NCBI GenBank assembly: GCA_003118195.1 | Contig: BEXV01000442.1 | Coordinates: 59,911-80,907 of the forward strand | DNA: 20,997 bases | Source of the DNA: Hemicentrotus pulcherrimus | Taxonomy: Eukaryota; Echinodermata; Echinoidea; Camarodonta; Strongylocentrotidae | Reading direction: 5' to 3' | In this document: piece by piece, positions 1-9,724 of the stretch | How positions within the stretch are numbered: the stretch's first letter is position 1 | How the letters are laid out: each line of letters opens with the position of its first letter | The notes under the pieces: model-generated | What the model saw: only the letters and a program-made list of their open reading frames with translations | The model's database searches: none | What the model was told of the DNA's origin: nothing | Made by a program: the position numbers and the translations under genes

Positions 1-96
1 ACATGTTCCCTGAAAAGCATGGCTCTTCAAATGCCTTCATATTCTAAACATGGCATGTAACATCATACAAATCGGGACGGATTTTTATGCCACATG

Positions 97-290
97 TTAA
101 TGTAGTCCCATATACATCTTTCTCTGTACAGTGCTTGTTACTTTATAAGAACTGGGCCGAATTTCTTATCATTTTGATGATTCCAGAACCTTGCAGTACT
201 TATGAGCTAGATGATCAACCTTTTCTAATCGATTCCACAACGTTTCTTTCACAATGCAATTGCATGACCAGAACTCAACTTTATCTTTAA
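97..290 (-). repeat. Repeat X, copy 1 (unknown, TTAA at both ends)
   Basis: The minus strand of this stretch matches 15154-15351 on the plus strand at high identity by eye, apart from an insertion of about 9-11 bases in the other copy. Shared blocks include GTTGATCATCTAGC, GCAAGGTTCTGGAATCATC and AAAGATGTATATGGGACTAC. TTAA stands at both outer edges (97-100 and 287-290), but the ends are not inverted repeats of each other. The open frame through it (67 codons) is not preserved in the other copy, so I do not call it coding. It could be a non-autonomous element or part of a larger decayed transposon. Confidence 0.75.
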
Positions 291-430
291 TAAAAAAAAA
301 AACTCGTAAACTCAATGGTGATGATTATCAACATCCTAATCTATAATATCTCATCATCTTTGAACTACGCAATACTTCAATGTGATTTTCGCATGTTTCA
401 TTACGTGATTGGCGAAGCATAAAAGCTGCT

Positions 431-621
431 TTCTAAAGCTATTCAGTACTAGTTTACAGGAGGGATTAGACCGCCCTACAAGGTCACTGGACAGGTGGTT
501 ATCTCATCAACTCAACTCTCAGTTAACATAAGAAAAAGAGGATCATGGGGACCAATGGTCACCGATTATGCATTGTTTAATATAGAGAGGGAGCGAGTAG
601 CTAACTTGCAATGGGCCTTAA
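431..621 (+). repeat. Repeat A, copy 1 of 3 (MITE-like)
   Basis: A unit of about 190 bp that recurs inverted at 14635-14823 and direct at 19934-20112. The best-conserved core is ACAGGTGGTTATCTCAT followed by CTCTCAGTTAACATAAGAAA. The 3' edge reads GGGCCTTAA (TTAA at 618-621). The 5' edge reads TCTAAAGCT, where copy 2 has TTTAAAGTCC, so the ends look like weak inverted repeats (TTTAAAGnCC / GGnCTTAAA) next to TTAA. No coding capacity is visible. A non-autonomous DNA transposon with TTAA target sites fits best. Confidence 0.75.
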
Positions 622-1561
622 AATCCTCGTATTACGTAATATCTTGTTACCCAATGCAATCTTACTGTTTCTTCTTCGTGTGGTATTTATAAGCCCTCCT
701 TTTATTTCATGTAGACAATATCACCAATAGACAGTTAATTATATCAACCATCTTCCCCCCTACAACAACATGATAATAATCAAGTAAACTGGTTCTTTTA
801 ACAGCAAAATGTATTGAAATGGTGTTTTTTCCTCTTTCCCAAATCACACATATCTGGCCTGATGAATAGTTAAATAATCCGTTATCATTTGCAAACGCGG
901 TTTTACTAACAAAGCTCAGATTAACCGTAGGCAATTCCTGCCGTACATATATGTTGATTGATTGAGATATGAATAATAAGTGCTGGAAGCAAAGTCAACT
1001 ATTTTCTACTTTTACATGTATATGAAAATGTATAGATGGCGAAAGGAACTGTTCGTCTTAACGTTTACTATTTGAACCTGAAGATAACACTTTTACCTAG
1101 AGTTTTCAAGATTATTTTACCCTGTTTTCATAACCTACGATCATGACGATATGACAAAATAATATTTGCACGATCCCTTGTATGTATAAGTAGGTTGATA
1201 GTGCATGTGTTGCTTTTGGCAGTATCTAAAAGTGAAGGCAATCTATCACCAACGGTGACATGATTATTGGTAAACAATGTATATTTTTGAGCCGTTTCGA
1301 ATAATATCTTGACAAGTAATACTTTTGATCAGTTGACCCGAAGGAAAATTTTTCAACGGTGACCCGCTTTTTGATATCTTCGGTTGCCCGGGCGCGTCAT
1401 TTTAGTTCCCAAGAGAATTCCAGACCTTGGCTGAGATGTTTTACGTCATTATCAGCTTGGAACTTATCAAACTGGAAAGAAACCACGAACAGTTAGACTT
1501 TGAATATTCATAGCTTTGCCTCAATATTTATAAAGACAAACAATAGAACTGAATAGAAATT
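622..1561. other. Spacer with no recognised feature
   Basis: AT-rich DNA with many stops in all frames. I see no convincing exon, RNA gene or duplicated block here. TGACCCG occurs twice close together (about 1336 and 1361), but this is too short to interpret. Confidence 0.5.
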
Positions 1562-1624
1562 GTGATTCGAACCCCAATTCCAACGCTGTATTACGCTCTA
1601 CTTACCGAATGAGCTAACGATGGG
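1562..1624 (-). pseudogene. tRNA-like pseudogene or SINE head
   Basis: Read on the minus strand, this has an A-box-like TAGCTCATTCGG with a matching D stem (GCTC/GAGC) and a B-box-like GGTTCGAATCA, in the order and roughly the spacing of a tRNA. The anticodon stem does not pair, the variable loop appears to be missing (the T stem follows the anticodon arm directly) and the T stem is mismatched, so it is not a working tRNA. It may be a decayed tRNA copy or the promoter head of a tRNA-derived SINE. I see no clear SINE body downstream. Confidence 0.55.
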
Positions 1625-2267
1625 TTGCTGAAAGGTTAGCTTGCATGATAATTATAACCCTGTCACTAATCCTGACGGTTACCTCTTCTGATTGGCTGTA
1701 TGCAAATGAGTTCATGCTGAAGTCCGAAATTGAACTCTCGTGGGAAAAATAATTTGGCTGCCCGGACTGCTATCATTTTTGTAAACGCTCCGGTTATTTT
1801 GTCTGCCTCTCTGCATGGTCGTTCTTTTTGAAGCACGTGAATTTCTGTACCAGCAAAATAAGCGCCAATTGAGCGACGGATGACTTTTGCATTGCCAATG
1901 TAGATTTGCTCTATGCAAACTTCTTATTGATTAATCTTGCAGTTAACAACATTTAAACAACCTTAAACCTTTTGGTATATCTATCACATAATGGATAGGG
2001 GATGTGGCAAAGGAATTGTTTAAAAATTGCCTTATTAAGGGTTAAAAATATAAACTGCCACTTAATATCAGCCGTATAAAAGAATGTGAAACATTGAACC
2101 AAATCCTGACATTTTACCTTTGTGGGGTACATATGACTTGACCAAGGAGAACTAGTTGAAATGCTGCTCCTCTCTTGAACCACTTGTTCAGGCAGCACTG
2201 ACACCGTATCAACTCATTTCTAACAAGAATACATACAAAACAAGCTAAAGAATGGGGTAACCACTCC
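1625..2267. other. Spacer with no recognised feature
   Basis: AT-rich, no supported gene. The minus-strand open frames here are short, run into the neighbouring M1 repeat and show no recognisable protein motif. Confidence 0.45.
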
Positions 2268-2653
2268 TTAAAGGGATCGTTTAACAATGTTAAATCTGAG
2301 ATACACGGCCCTACTGTGTTATCAGTGTCTGTGATGTGGTGTAATATTGAAGGCCTAACAAAATTGCGCTTCAAAACGATCAAGAAGTGCCTCAAAAAAG
2401 TAAAAATCTTTGAGTGACCGGTTTTACTGTACTCGTTTTCCCCATTAGACTGTAGTGTTAAGAAAACCGTCAGGCGAACGGTTTTCAAAATTTGTAATTT
2501 CAATCATAAATATCTTGATAATCAGACAGGCGATCGGTTTGTAAAAGTCATGGGGTTACTGACTGACCTAAAGGTTTATAATTATCATTGCATCATGAGC
2601 TTAAACCAGAATTTTGTTTCAGAATCTGAGACAAAATTACCGGATCCCTTTAA
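2268..2653 (-). mobile_element. TTAA-flanked MITE M1
   Basis: A 386-bp unit (both TTAA included) bounded by TTAA|AGGGATC on the left and GATCCCT|TTAA on the right. Its reverse complement matches 12426-12809 almost end to end. Terminal inverted repeats are short (AGGGATC, about 7 bp), and TTAA on both sides is the target duplication expected of piggyBac-type transposition. There is no transposase, so it would depend on an enzyme made elsewhere. Internal landmarks are CGTTCGCCTGACGG, AAAACCGGTCACTCAAAG and GTCTCAGATTCTGAAAC, all seen on the minus strand. Confidence 0.85.
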
Positions 2654-3008
2654 AGACGTCATCTGACAAGCGATATTCATATCTCTTTACACTGGATGAT
2701 TAATTGAAACGGTGTCCTACTTTTTACTTTAGTTCATGATACGCTGACACCCACCCTGCGTTAACCCCAACAGCTTACATTGAATAGCTACACGATCTAT
2801 ACGACAAATAGTTACTTTTTCAAATTTGAACGTGGTATAGCACATAATCGTATAAGTGGGCAGGGTTTATGGTGGGTGCGCACCGATGATTGGCCAGCCG
2901 ACGTGTCAATCCACCTCTTCAACTTTATTTAGTTTTAACGTCGTTTCTTTACACAATGGTGTTGTCTAATATGTTTGCTCCTTAGCTTTCACTATACGAT
3001 CATAATTG
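2654..3008. other. Spacer with no recognised feature
   Basis: No gene or clear repeat. CACCCACCCTGC near 2748 and GTGGGCAGGG near 2856 loosely mirror each other, but the match is too short to call an element. Confidence 0.4.
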
Positions 3009-3031
3009 TATATATATATATATATATATAT
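3009..3031. repeat. (TA)n microsatellite
   Basis: About eleven uninterrupted TA units. Confidence 0.95.
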
Positions 3032-3678
3032 GACGTTTTTTTGTACGTGTTGAGTAAATTGTGCGAACATGCTATAAACATAAAATCTTTTTTTCTTTTT
3101 TTTTTCTTTCTGTTTTTATTGTAAATCTTGTTTAAACTGTTCGGAATTGCAATTGGCGTTACATCCTCTCTTATGGTAAAAGCTCCCCGAGCGGGTGATG
3201 GGTAGCCATTCACTTTTGATGACCATTGAAATGTCTAATTGGAGCCTGAATTCAGCACCTCGTGACGTAGAAACATACCAATATCCACTTCATTGCCGTG
3301 CTTTCCCGCGTACATATTCCAGAGGGAAACCCCCTTCCAAAGCAAAGAAAATACAGGTTTTGAGTCAGCGAATTGGGAAATCAAAGTCACGTTTAAAAAT
3401 CGAACAATTGATAGTATATTCCTTTATTACCGTGTCCTAATTGAAAATAGAGGCTCGTTCAAACATGAATCGGAAAAGCCGGAGCGGTCTTGTTTTATGT
3501 TGACGTAAATAGTAATACGCTTCAAATTTCTGTGTCGTAAAACACAGAACTAAGCAAGTGAAAACGCGGTTTTGGGTCAACCAATTGGGACACCACTATA
3601 AAATGACGTGAAGGAAAGAACTTTTCCAAAGCATTCATAGAATAAACTTCCTGTCATTTTAAGGATCGTTCTTACTCG
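3032..3678. other. Mixed spacer, poly-T then unique-looking DNA
   Basis: Starts with T-rich DNA (3050-3120), then a stretch of more balanced composition (3190-3600) with two overlapping plus-strand frames of 71-81 codons. Neither frame has a recognisable domain, and I see no good splice sites to extend them. They are not called as genes. Confidence 0.4.
3581..3603 (+). promoter_or_regulatory. CCAAT and TATA-like pair, possible core promoter
   Basis: CCAAT at 3581-3585 is followed 12 bp later by TATAAAA (3597-3603) and then TGACGTG, a CRE-like word. In AT-rich DNA such matches arise by chance, and no open reading frame follows at a suitable distance. Weak candidate only. Confidence 0.2.
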
Positions 3679-3740
3679 GAGTGGTGGCACAGCGATTAAA
3701 GTAGTTTCATCTTAAAGAAGACTAGGGCTTCGCTGATGCC
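3679..3740 (+). repeat. Possible degenerate tRNA-like SINE head
   Basis: GGTGGCACAGCGATTAAAG resembles the A-box region of many tRNA-derived SINEs (GTGGCGCAGTGGTTAGAG type). AGGGCTTCGCTGATGCC about 40 bp later resembles a damaged B box. Both are imperfect. A chance match is possible. Confidence 0.3.
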
Positions 3741-4559
3741 AAATTTCGGGCATTGATCTATGACAGAGGTGGAATAATAATATACACCTGCATATATATA
3801 AACATATCTTGTGTATGTTTATTTAATGATGAGGATATATTAATTTTGAATGTTTGTCTTTCGAAAGTTATATAGTCTGACGAGTCGTTCAAGGACTTCG
3901 AACACAATTGATACGAGCATTATGTTGCATAGTAGAAATATATATGAACAGCAGGCTTATTTGGCACGATAAACCCCCATGCCTCTTGAGCACAAATTGC
4001 ATTATTTGCATTATACGCCGTTTTCGGTTTTCCGAAGTTCTGTCTGATTGATATGTTTCATTGAAGGGGAAAATAAGGTTTTTTTTTTGTAAAGGTAGAA
4101 AGAAGGAAAGATTGGTCATCAATTTTTTTGAGATATCATCAACCGCTAGAAATTTGTTGGCAAACCATCCTTATATACAAATATATATATTTATATATAC
4201 ATGTATTTGACATTTTTGGTTTGCCTGTTAGAAAATAGTTACAAGGAAAAATGCGTTGGGAAGTTTTATATTATTTTCTGATCAATTTTCCCCTTCATTT
4301 TTCGAAAAGCGTGAACAAAAAGGATTTTTTTACAACTAGCTTGTGGGCTTTTTTTTTTTTTAATAGACATTTGAAATATAGAGCGTGTTGATTGAACACC
4401 CATATGTGAAGATAAAGAATAGTACAACAGACATTTCCGTTCCATCGAAATACACCTGAACGTCACTATTATGTATCTTGATTTTAAATATTTATACGTC
4501 CCGGTAAATAAAACCTTGCACAGATTTAGATTGCAGCTACAAACATGAAAAATGGCAAC
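3741..4559. other. AT-rich spacer with no recognised feature
   Basis: Contains short TA-rich runs (about 4175-4205) and homopolymer T runs (about 4080 and 4350). No supported gene on either strand. Confidence 0.45.
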
Positions 4560-4740
4560 ATTTGTAATCAAATATAAATAAATAATGATACAAGAAGGGA
4601 CAAGGAAATGAACAAGATAGAATCAAATTATCATAAATCATAAATTTAAAGTATTATACGAACTTTTCAATAGGAAAAGTGCAGGAGACCGCAATCATAA
4701 GCGAAGCTTGACAAGGATGGCGGCCTCAAAAAACAAAAAA
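4560..4740 (-). repeat. LINE-tail-like segment, probably minus strand
   Basis: A-rich DNA with AATAAATAAT near the left edge, leading to the hairpin at 4685-4727. The layout (A/T-rich end, then a GC-rich hairpin after roughly 120-240 bp) parallels 10344-10627. I infer that both are 3' ends of a non-LTR element read in reverse. There is no coding part here to prove the family. Confidence 0.35.
4685..4727. other. Conserved two-stem hairpin, copy 1
   Basis: The outer stem GAGACCGC (4685-4692) pairs with GCGGCCTC (4720-4727), 7 of 8 pairs. Inside lies the small stem-loop AAGC-GAA-GCTT. The same inner stem-loop and flanks recur at 10585-10625, where the outer stem has a different sequence but still pairs. 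See the matching entry there. Confidence 0.6.
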
Positions 4741-4802
4741 CAAACAACAAAAAAAAATCTTAAGGTAAACCTTAAAAAGGAAAAATTTAAAAAGATTTTT
4801 GA

Positions 4803-4945
4803 GTATGAGTTTGTGAGTGTGTTGTGCAAGTGAGTATATATATTGTGTGTGTATGTGTGTGCGTGTGAGTATGTGTGTTGTGTGTGTTGTGTGTGTTGTG
4901 TGCGTGTGTGTGTGAGTGTGCATGTGCACGCGAGCGTGCTTGTTT
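4803..4945. repeat. Compound GT-rich microsatellite
   Basis: Interrupted (TG)n with GTGTTGTGTGTTGTG and GTGCGTGTGAGT variants. The minus-strand frames of 94-134 codons that cross it are His/Thr-rich translations of the repeat, not genes. Confidence 0.9.
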
Positions 4946-5079
4946 GTATGTGTTTGTAACGAATAGTGGAAGTGCACGTAGCTCTGTGTGGTATAGTGGA
5001 GTGGAGACAAATATAGCCTTTACAATAAAGGAAACTAAGAATACGAAATAGAAAACAAAATTTGCAAAACTGAGTTGCA

Positions 5080-5450
5080 ATGTGACCAAAATTTGACAAT
5101 TGCCTAATGCATGTTGAAATCAGGTATGTAAATACTTCGATATGAGAGTTTTTTTGAGAGATGCTTTAAAAGAATAGAGAGATGAACAATGCCTTATTGA
5201 ATTTGGAAAGGAGTTCCAAAGATCTGGTCCATGATGTCTTACTGATTTTTGTGCTAAAAGTATTTTAGGATTTTCTAAGTGATAATTTGTTGAACAACGG
5301 GTGGGGTATGTGTGAATGTTTGAGTTTAAACTGTAAATATTATGAAATAGGGATGGTAGTTGATAAGACGGAAGGGTGGTTGGTTGTTTTTATCAGGAAG
5401 ATAAAAAGATTTACAGAAAATATTTAATAGTGCACGTACGACGAATTAGG
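5080..5450. repeat. Probable decayed dispersed repeat
   Basis: The stretch around 5180-5260 (TTGAATTTGGAAAGGAGTTC, then GTCTTACTGATTTTTGTGC) reminds me of a dispersed repeat seen in several invertebrate genomes. I can name no family, and there is no second copy in this window. Low confidence. Confidence 0.25.
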
Positions 5451-5860
5451 ATGAACATACATTTTTTAATCCACCATGAACGTAGTTACTGTAAACTCTT
5501 TCAACGGGTAGATTAATTAAATCTCGCTGGATTAACAGGATTGCATGGCAGTATTAGGGAAAATAATGCAAATAAGAGAAAATAATGGACTAATGCCCCT
5601 TTTCTCCTGGACAGGATCGTTGTGGGAAATTCAACTCACCGTAATTGATCAAATTTCAAGAATAAATTATTGCACTCCGAAGCTGGGATAATATGTAACC
5701 TGGATGACGCCTACACTATGCCCTATATAAAAAATAAAGGTACCATAATATTTTTCTGTGTTTTTATCCCCTTAACCTACATGTATATGATATGAAATAG
5801 CCAATCATGACGTCTGGTCTTTTCTATATCAGATGTCAAAAATGTATTGCATTATTATCG

Positions 5861-6303
5861 GGGCCCGCTCGCTATTCATAAGGACAGCTATCATAATTTG
5901 AGAAAAGGGTCATTATTCGTAAGGGTTATAATACCTACTGAAAGCTATTTATTATCGAAGAAGAGGGTCGCTATTCATAAAATGAGAAGAGGATCGCTAA
6001 TCATTATACAAAAAAGAGAACGTTATTCATAGGGGTTGCTATTCATGAAATGAGGGGAGGGTCACTATTCAAAATACTGGGAAGAGGGTCTATCAACCTC
6101 TTTTGGTATTATGAATAGCGGTCCTTAAGAGTAATGACCCTCAACGTGAATTATTAATAGCGACCCTCATCTAATTTTTATGAATTGCGGTTATATTTTT
6201 AAATTACGGCCCTTAGGCCTTTATGAATAGTGACCCGCTTTCTGTTTTATAGATAGCGGTCCTTTATATATGGGAAATTCCACGTTATGAATAGAGGTCC
6301 TTA
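5861..6303. repeat. Short tandem repeat with mid-array inversion
   Basis: The left half (5861 to about 6090) repeats a degenerate GGGTCGCTATTCATAA unit, for example at 5871, 5964, around 6013 and around 6036. The right half (about 6108-6303) repeats its reverse complement, TTATGAATAGCGGTCC, for example at 6110, 6153, 6218 and around 6286. Spacing is irregular, roughly 30-50 bp. The switch point is a small hairpin, AAGAGG (6082) against CCTCTT (6102). No coding capacity is visible. Confidence 0.85.
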
Positions 6304-6452
6304 CGACTACCGAGGTTACCCCTTATCATCATGCTTCGTGACCCTTTCCTCCAAAATATGGGGCATAAAGTTGTCGCATATAAAAAAAGCGTAGTCTTTG
6401 GAACCTAATTTTAACCTCATTTGAACCTAATATATAATAATATACTACTTCT

Positions 6453-6590
6453 ATCTATCTATCTATCTGAGTATCTTCTCCCGGTTAGGAGGTTGATTGC
6501 AACATCTCTCCATTTCCATCTTCTGCAATTCTGGTGCACTCTTGCAGTTTTAGTCCACTCCAGTTCTTGACATTCTCCTCCCAATTGATA
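6453..6590 (-). mobile_element. 5'-truncated LINE 3' end with (GATA)n tail
   Basis: On the minus strand, combining two frames, this reads NWEENVKNWSGLKLQECTRI and then, after a frameshift, WRDVAINLLTGRRYSDR and a stop, followed directly by four GATA units. The pattern W-x-E-N-(V/I)-K-x-W-(S/T)-G-L ... R-I-A-E-D ... W-R-x-(V/L) is the C-terminal tail seen after the reverse transcriptase in many non-LTR retrotransposons. The microsatellite is its 3' tail. It is a dead fragment: only the last ~45 codons remain and they are frameshifted. The exact clade is not assignable from this much. Confidence 0.7.
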
Positions 6591-6648
6591 CTACTTCATA
6601 TGACGAAATAATGGCACCCACTCTTTTCTATTTCAAATACCAAATGTC
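6591..6648 (+). repeat. Third, diverged copy of the 8047/8237 repeat
   Basis: CTACTTCA..GACGnAnTAATGGCACCC..CTTTTCTAT matches the units at 8047-8135 and 8237-8330 in the same orientation. It abuts the upstream edge of the LINE fragment. Divergent, so moderate confidence. Confidence 0.45.
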
Positions 6649-6888
6649 TTGTTTGATTATAGTTTTATCAGCGTGGTTATTTGCAGTGTCTTTTTTCTCT
6701 GAAATGGAGGAATAAAGAGGAATTTATCAATTGACTGCAATGAGCGCTCCTTTTGCCAGAGCTAACGCAGGGATACTATATAATATTCACAGTGCTTTGG
6801 AAGCTCATAGAGACGTTGTATTATAATATGGCAAGCACTTAAGGCCTGAAGAGGACTATGAAGATTATCATTGTTAAATATTATTGTA
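6649..6888. other. Spacer with no recognised feature
   Basis: AT-rich DNA between the diverged repeat and the TIR element. Nothing recognised. Confidence 0.4.
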
Positions 6889-7840
6889 GGTTTTCCCGCC
6901 CAGTTTCATCAGAGTTGCATCCGATTTAACGATGCGATCATTCAATATCGAGCGAATTTGAATGATCACCGAGATCAACATTCAAAAAGCTAACCACTTC
7001 ATTCAATTTGATTTTATAAACATGCGATTTCATGATTTTCTCACATAAACGTGTTAAAAGCGCGTTCAAATGAAAAAAAAAAAAGCAAATAAATGCTTTC
7101 GAATTCGCACCTGCACCGCCGTGATGAACATTAAGGTATTCAAATTCACGAATAGGAAATCATTTATAGCATTTGGGCAGTCTTTTTTGTTAAATGTTAA
7201 ATGCAATCTCAATCTTTTTTTAAATAAATCATGCAAACTTTATGTACCTTGAAATGGAACCTTTGCCTTATATTGAAATAGCTTATTCCTCTGACAAACC
7301 GTATTCGAGGCAAGAGCTCGTATAACTCCACTTTGATATTGAGCATACATTCATTTATACGTGACTATGGTGGTTGCTCAAGGAGCGTACATGAATTTTT
7401 CGAATACAGACAGAGCTAGCTCAGCAAGGTTTATAAAATATGATTAAAATAAACATTATGAAACTTTTAAAATGAAAATGATATTACATATTAAAAGCAA
7501 TGGAAAAGAGTGAATATGACGTGAAAATATTGCGATAAGAATTACATAGAACTACAGAACTTGTTTATGTTAATTTAATTCGAACGTTCAAAGTTCGAAG
7601 GTGTGTGCCTATAAATGAAATGAAATTGGAATTGGTATTAAGGACAAAATTGAACGTCTATCCAGCTGGCGCGAAATTGAATGACAATTTCGCAGCATGA
7701 AATTGGATGAAATTAAATTAAAAAGCTCAAAGAATGAAAATGAACCATGAATTAAAGCAGAGAGTTGACGAAAATCGTTCGAACGTGAACGTCTATTCAT
7801 GAATTCGAATGCAACTCTGATGAAATTGGGCGGGAAAACC
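6889..7840. mobile_element. 952-bp TIR element flanked by TA
   Basis: Terminal inverted repeats of 32 bp (6889-6920 and 7809-7840) begin GGTTTTCCCGCCC and differ at one position. TA directly flanks both ends (6887-6888 and 7841-7842), matching a 2-bp target duplication as in Tc1/mariner-type transposons. The interior is AT-rich with many ATTCAA/TTGAAT and TTCGAA words, more so near the right end. It holds no transposase: the frames of 60-63 codons have no DDE-like motif. I read it as a non-autonomous element. The near-identical ends suggest it is relatively young or that the ends are under constraint. Confidence 0.85.
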
Positions 7841-7857
7841 TATATTCTCATTATCAT

Positions 7858-7995
7858 TATCTTTCTTCTTCTCCATATTCTTCTTATTCTTTTTAATATT
7901 ATTGTCATTAATTTATCATCATTATCATTATCACTATTATATTGTAATTATCATAATTATGAATATTGTTATTATTAGTAGTAGTATCATTATCT
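7858..7995. repeat. ATT/ATC-rich simple repeat
   Basis: Interrupted TTATCATTATTATCATTATC-type trinucleotide DNA immediately right of the TIR element. Confidence 0.8.
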
Positions 7996-8046
7996 TTATT
8001 ATCACATACAGTTATCTATCGTTCCTGCTGATACACATTTTAAAAT

Positions 8047-8135
8047 GAAGTAATATCAAACCATTGCACCCTACCTTTTCTATGTCAAAAGTCACAACTT
8101 GAATGCCATATTAGCTAAGTCGTTAACCATTTTCG
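8047..8135 (+). repeat. Spaced direct duplication, unit 1
   Basis: GCACCCT..CTTTTCTATGTCAAA and GTCA.AACTTGAATGCCA recur 196 bp downstream (8237-8330) in the same orientation and order, ending in a matching GACCGTTTTC-like word. It has no coding capacity. Confidence 0.75.
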
Positions 8136-8236
8136 AACAAACAATCCCACGGGGAATAGAAATTTCATTATAGTTTCGATACGTTTTATATCTCCACTTT
8201 TAGTCAGTTTTCATTCAGTTTACGCTCTCAGATCAC

Positions 8237-8330
8237 TACTTCAAAGACGTATCTTATCATGGCACCCTGTCCTTTCTATGTCAAACGTCAAAAGTTGAAT
8301 GCCACATTAGCTTAATAGTAGACCGTTTTC
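8237..8330 (+). repeat. Spaced direct duplication, unit 2
   Basis: Second unit of the pair. It shares CCTTTCTATGTCAAA and AAGTTGAATGCCACATTAGCT with the first. The intervening ~100 bp is not obviously repeated. Confidence 0.75.
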
Positions 8331-9480
8331 CCAGCAAAAGCACGTCTTTGCTTACTAACAGTTTCCGGTCGTTTCGACAACTTTGGGTATTATTAGAGGT
8401 CGTTCACACTTGCTGGCTATATGTCGTACTACTCGTGACTCAATGAGGTTGATGGAAAAAAACGAAGCACTCTCCCTAATGGTTGCAGCATTCTTGCATT
8501 ACTAATTACGTACAGTTTGAAATCATAGCCCAGTTAAAAACTATGCACTGTTGCCAATAAAGGATGATTAATTTTTTCTAACCTCTTTTCTTGAAGTGAT
8601 TTAAAAAGAATAATGGTTGATTCTTGATGAATCAAGTTTATTTTTTATCCGATATATTGATAAAACTTTATCTATCAAATGAAACTAAACCAAATGGTAT
8701 CAATTATTCCATGAAAAAAAAAATTCAACTTTTTAGGCTACATTGTATTTTAGGGACTATAGACCTCTCAGTTATATACTTTCATTTAAAACCTTCTTTG
8801 GAGTAAAACTATCTGGTAGAAAGATTCTTTTTCCCTCTAGACAACAGGGACTCCTGTATTATGTTTTGCATGAGAAATAAAATCATTTGATTTAAATACG
8901 TGCATGAGAGGAGGGCAAGAGCAATCTGTAACACGGGACGTTGGTTTAACACATCTACAACACGGAAGGAAAAGAAAAAAAGAGAGCTAATGTTTGCTTA
9001 ATCTTTTCCTGAACCCAACTTTCTATTTAACTGTATTGTATTCAGCTACAATCAATCTACCCACCTCATTCATAGTCTATAAGTTAAAATCTGAACTCAA
9101 TTAACGCGACCACAGGTGTACCGACAGACACGGAGTTTTATACGATTCAATTTACGTAAGTGATTGCTCTAAGACAGAAATGATTTCCTGTAAACTGATT
9201 CACGACCTCAGATGTACTCCCACGGATGATACCATCAGGTTAGAGAACATTAATGGTTCTTCATTTTTAGTGGCGTTCAGAAAACCCAATTAAATCACGA
9301 TCAGGATCAATTTATCGTATCTGGGCCCTGTCTTTTGAAAAGTTGCGATTATTCGCAATTTATTTGCCAGGGATATCAATTGGAACTAAGTACTGTACAT
9401 AGGAGATAGGGGACTGTGAACTTTGTGAACATTGACGCTTTGTAAGATGGGGCTTTGCATGTTCGATACGCATCATAGTA
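8331..9480. other. Spacer with no recognised feature
   Basis: About 1.1 kb of unique-looking AT-rich DNA. GTAAGT occurs at 9155 after ATTTAC, but no open frame with a matching acceptor gives a convincing exon. Confidence 0.4.
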
Positions 9481-9600
9481 CGCATACTTACACACACAAA
9501 CAAATTCACACACGCACACACACACACACACACACACAGATCCATCAACACATACATACACACGCACACGCACAACTCACGCACCCAAACACACACTAAA
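9481..9600. repeat. (CA)n microsatellite
   Basis: A near-perfect CA run at about 9516-9538 inside interrupted CA-rich DNA. The minus-strand Cys/Val-rich frames across it are repeat translations. Confidence 0.9.
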
Positions 9601-9724
9601 AAAATAAATTGTGATTGAATCACACTGCGTTGTTTGTATAATTCGAAATGGCAAGAACTGACAGAAACATGGCTGAAGAGTTTCATTGGATCAAACTTTC
9701 AGGACACATAATATGTTTAGTCTC

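Noticed and set aside
2114..2503. 129-codon frame in M1 that resembles a 77-codon frame in M2
   Set aside because: Both depend on non-ATG starts (TTG) and are just the same repeat. Nearly all differences between copies change amino acids (first and second codon positions), so there is no sign of protein selection.
3581..3603. Promoter driving a gene at 3600-4100
   Set aside because: CCAAT and TATA words exist, but no coding sequence follows on that strand. Kept only as a weak site.
4695..5099. 134-codon His/Thr-rich frame on the minus strand
   Set aside because: Translation of the GT microsatellite and flanking A-rich DNA; no domain.
5861..6303. CRISPR array
   Set aside because: Units are degenerate and irregularly spaced, flip strand midway, and the DNA is eukaryotic.
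9090..9165. Possible exon ending at GTAAGT (9155)
   Set aside because: No acceptor and open frame combination upstream is convincing, and nothing fits downstream.
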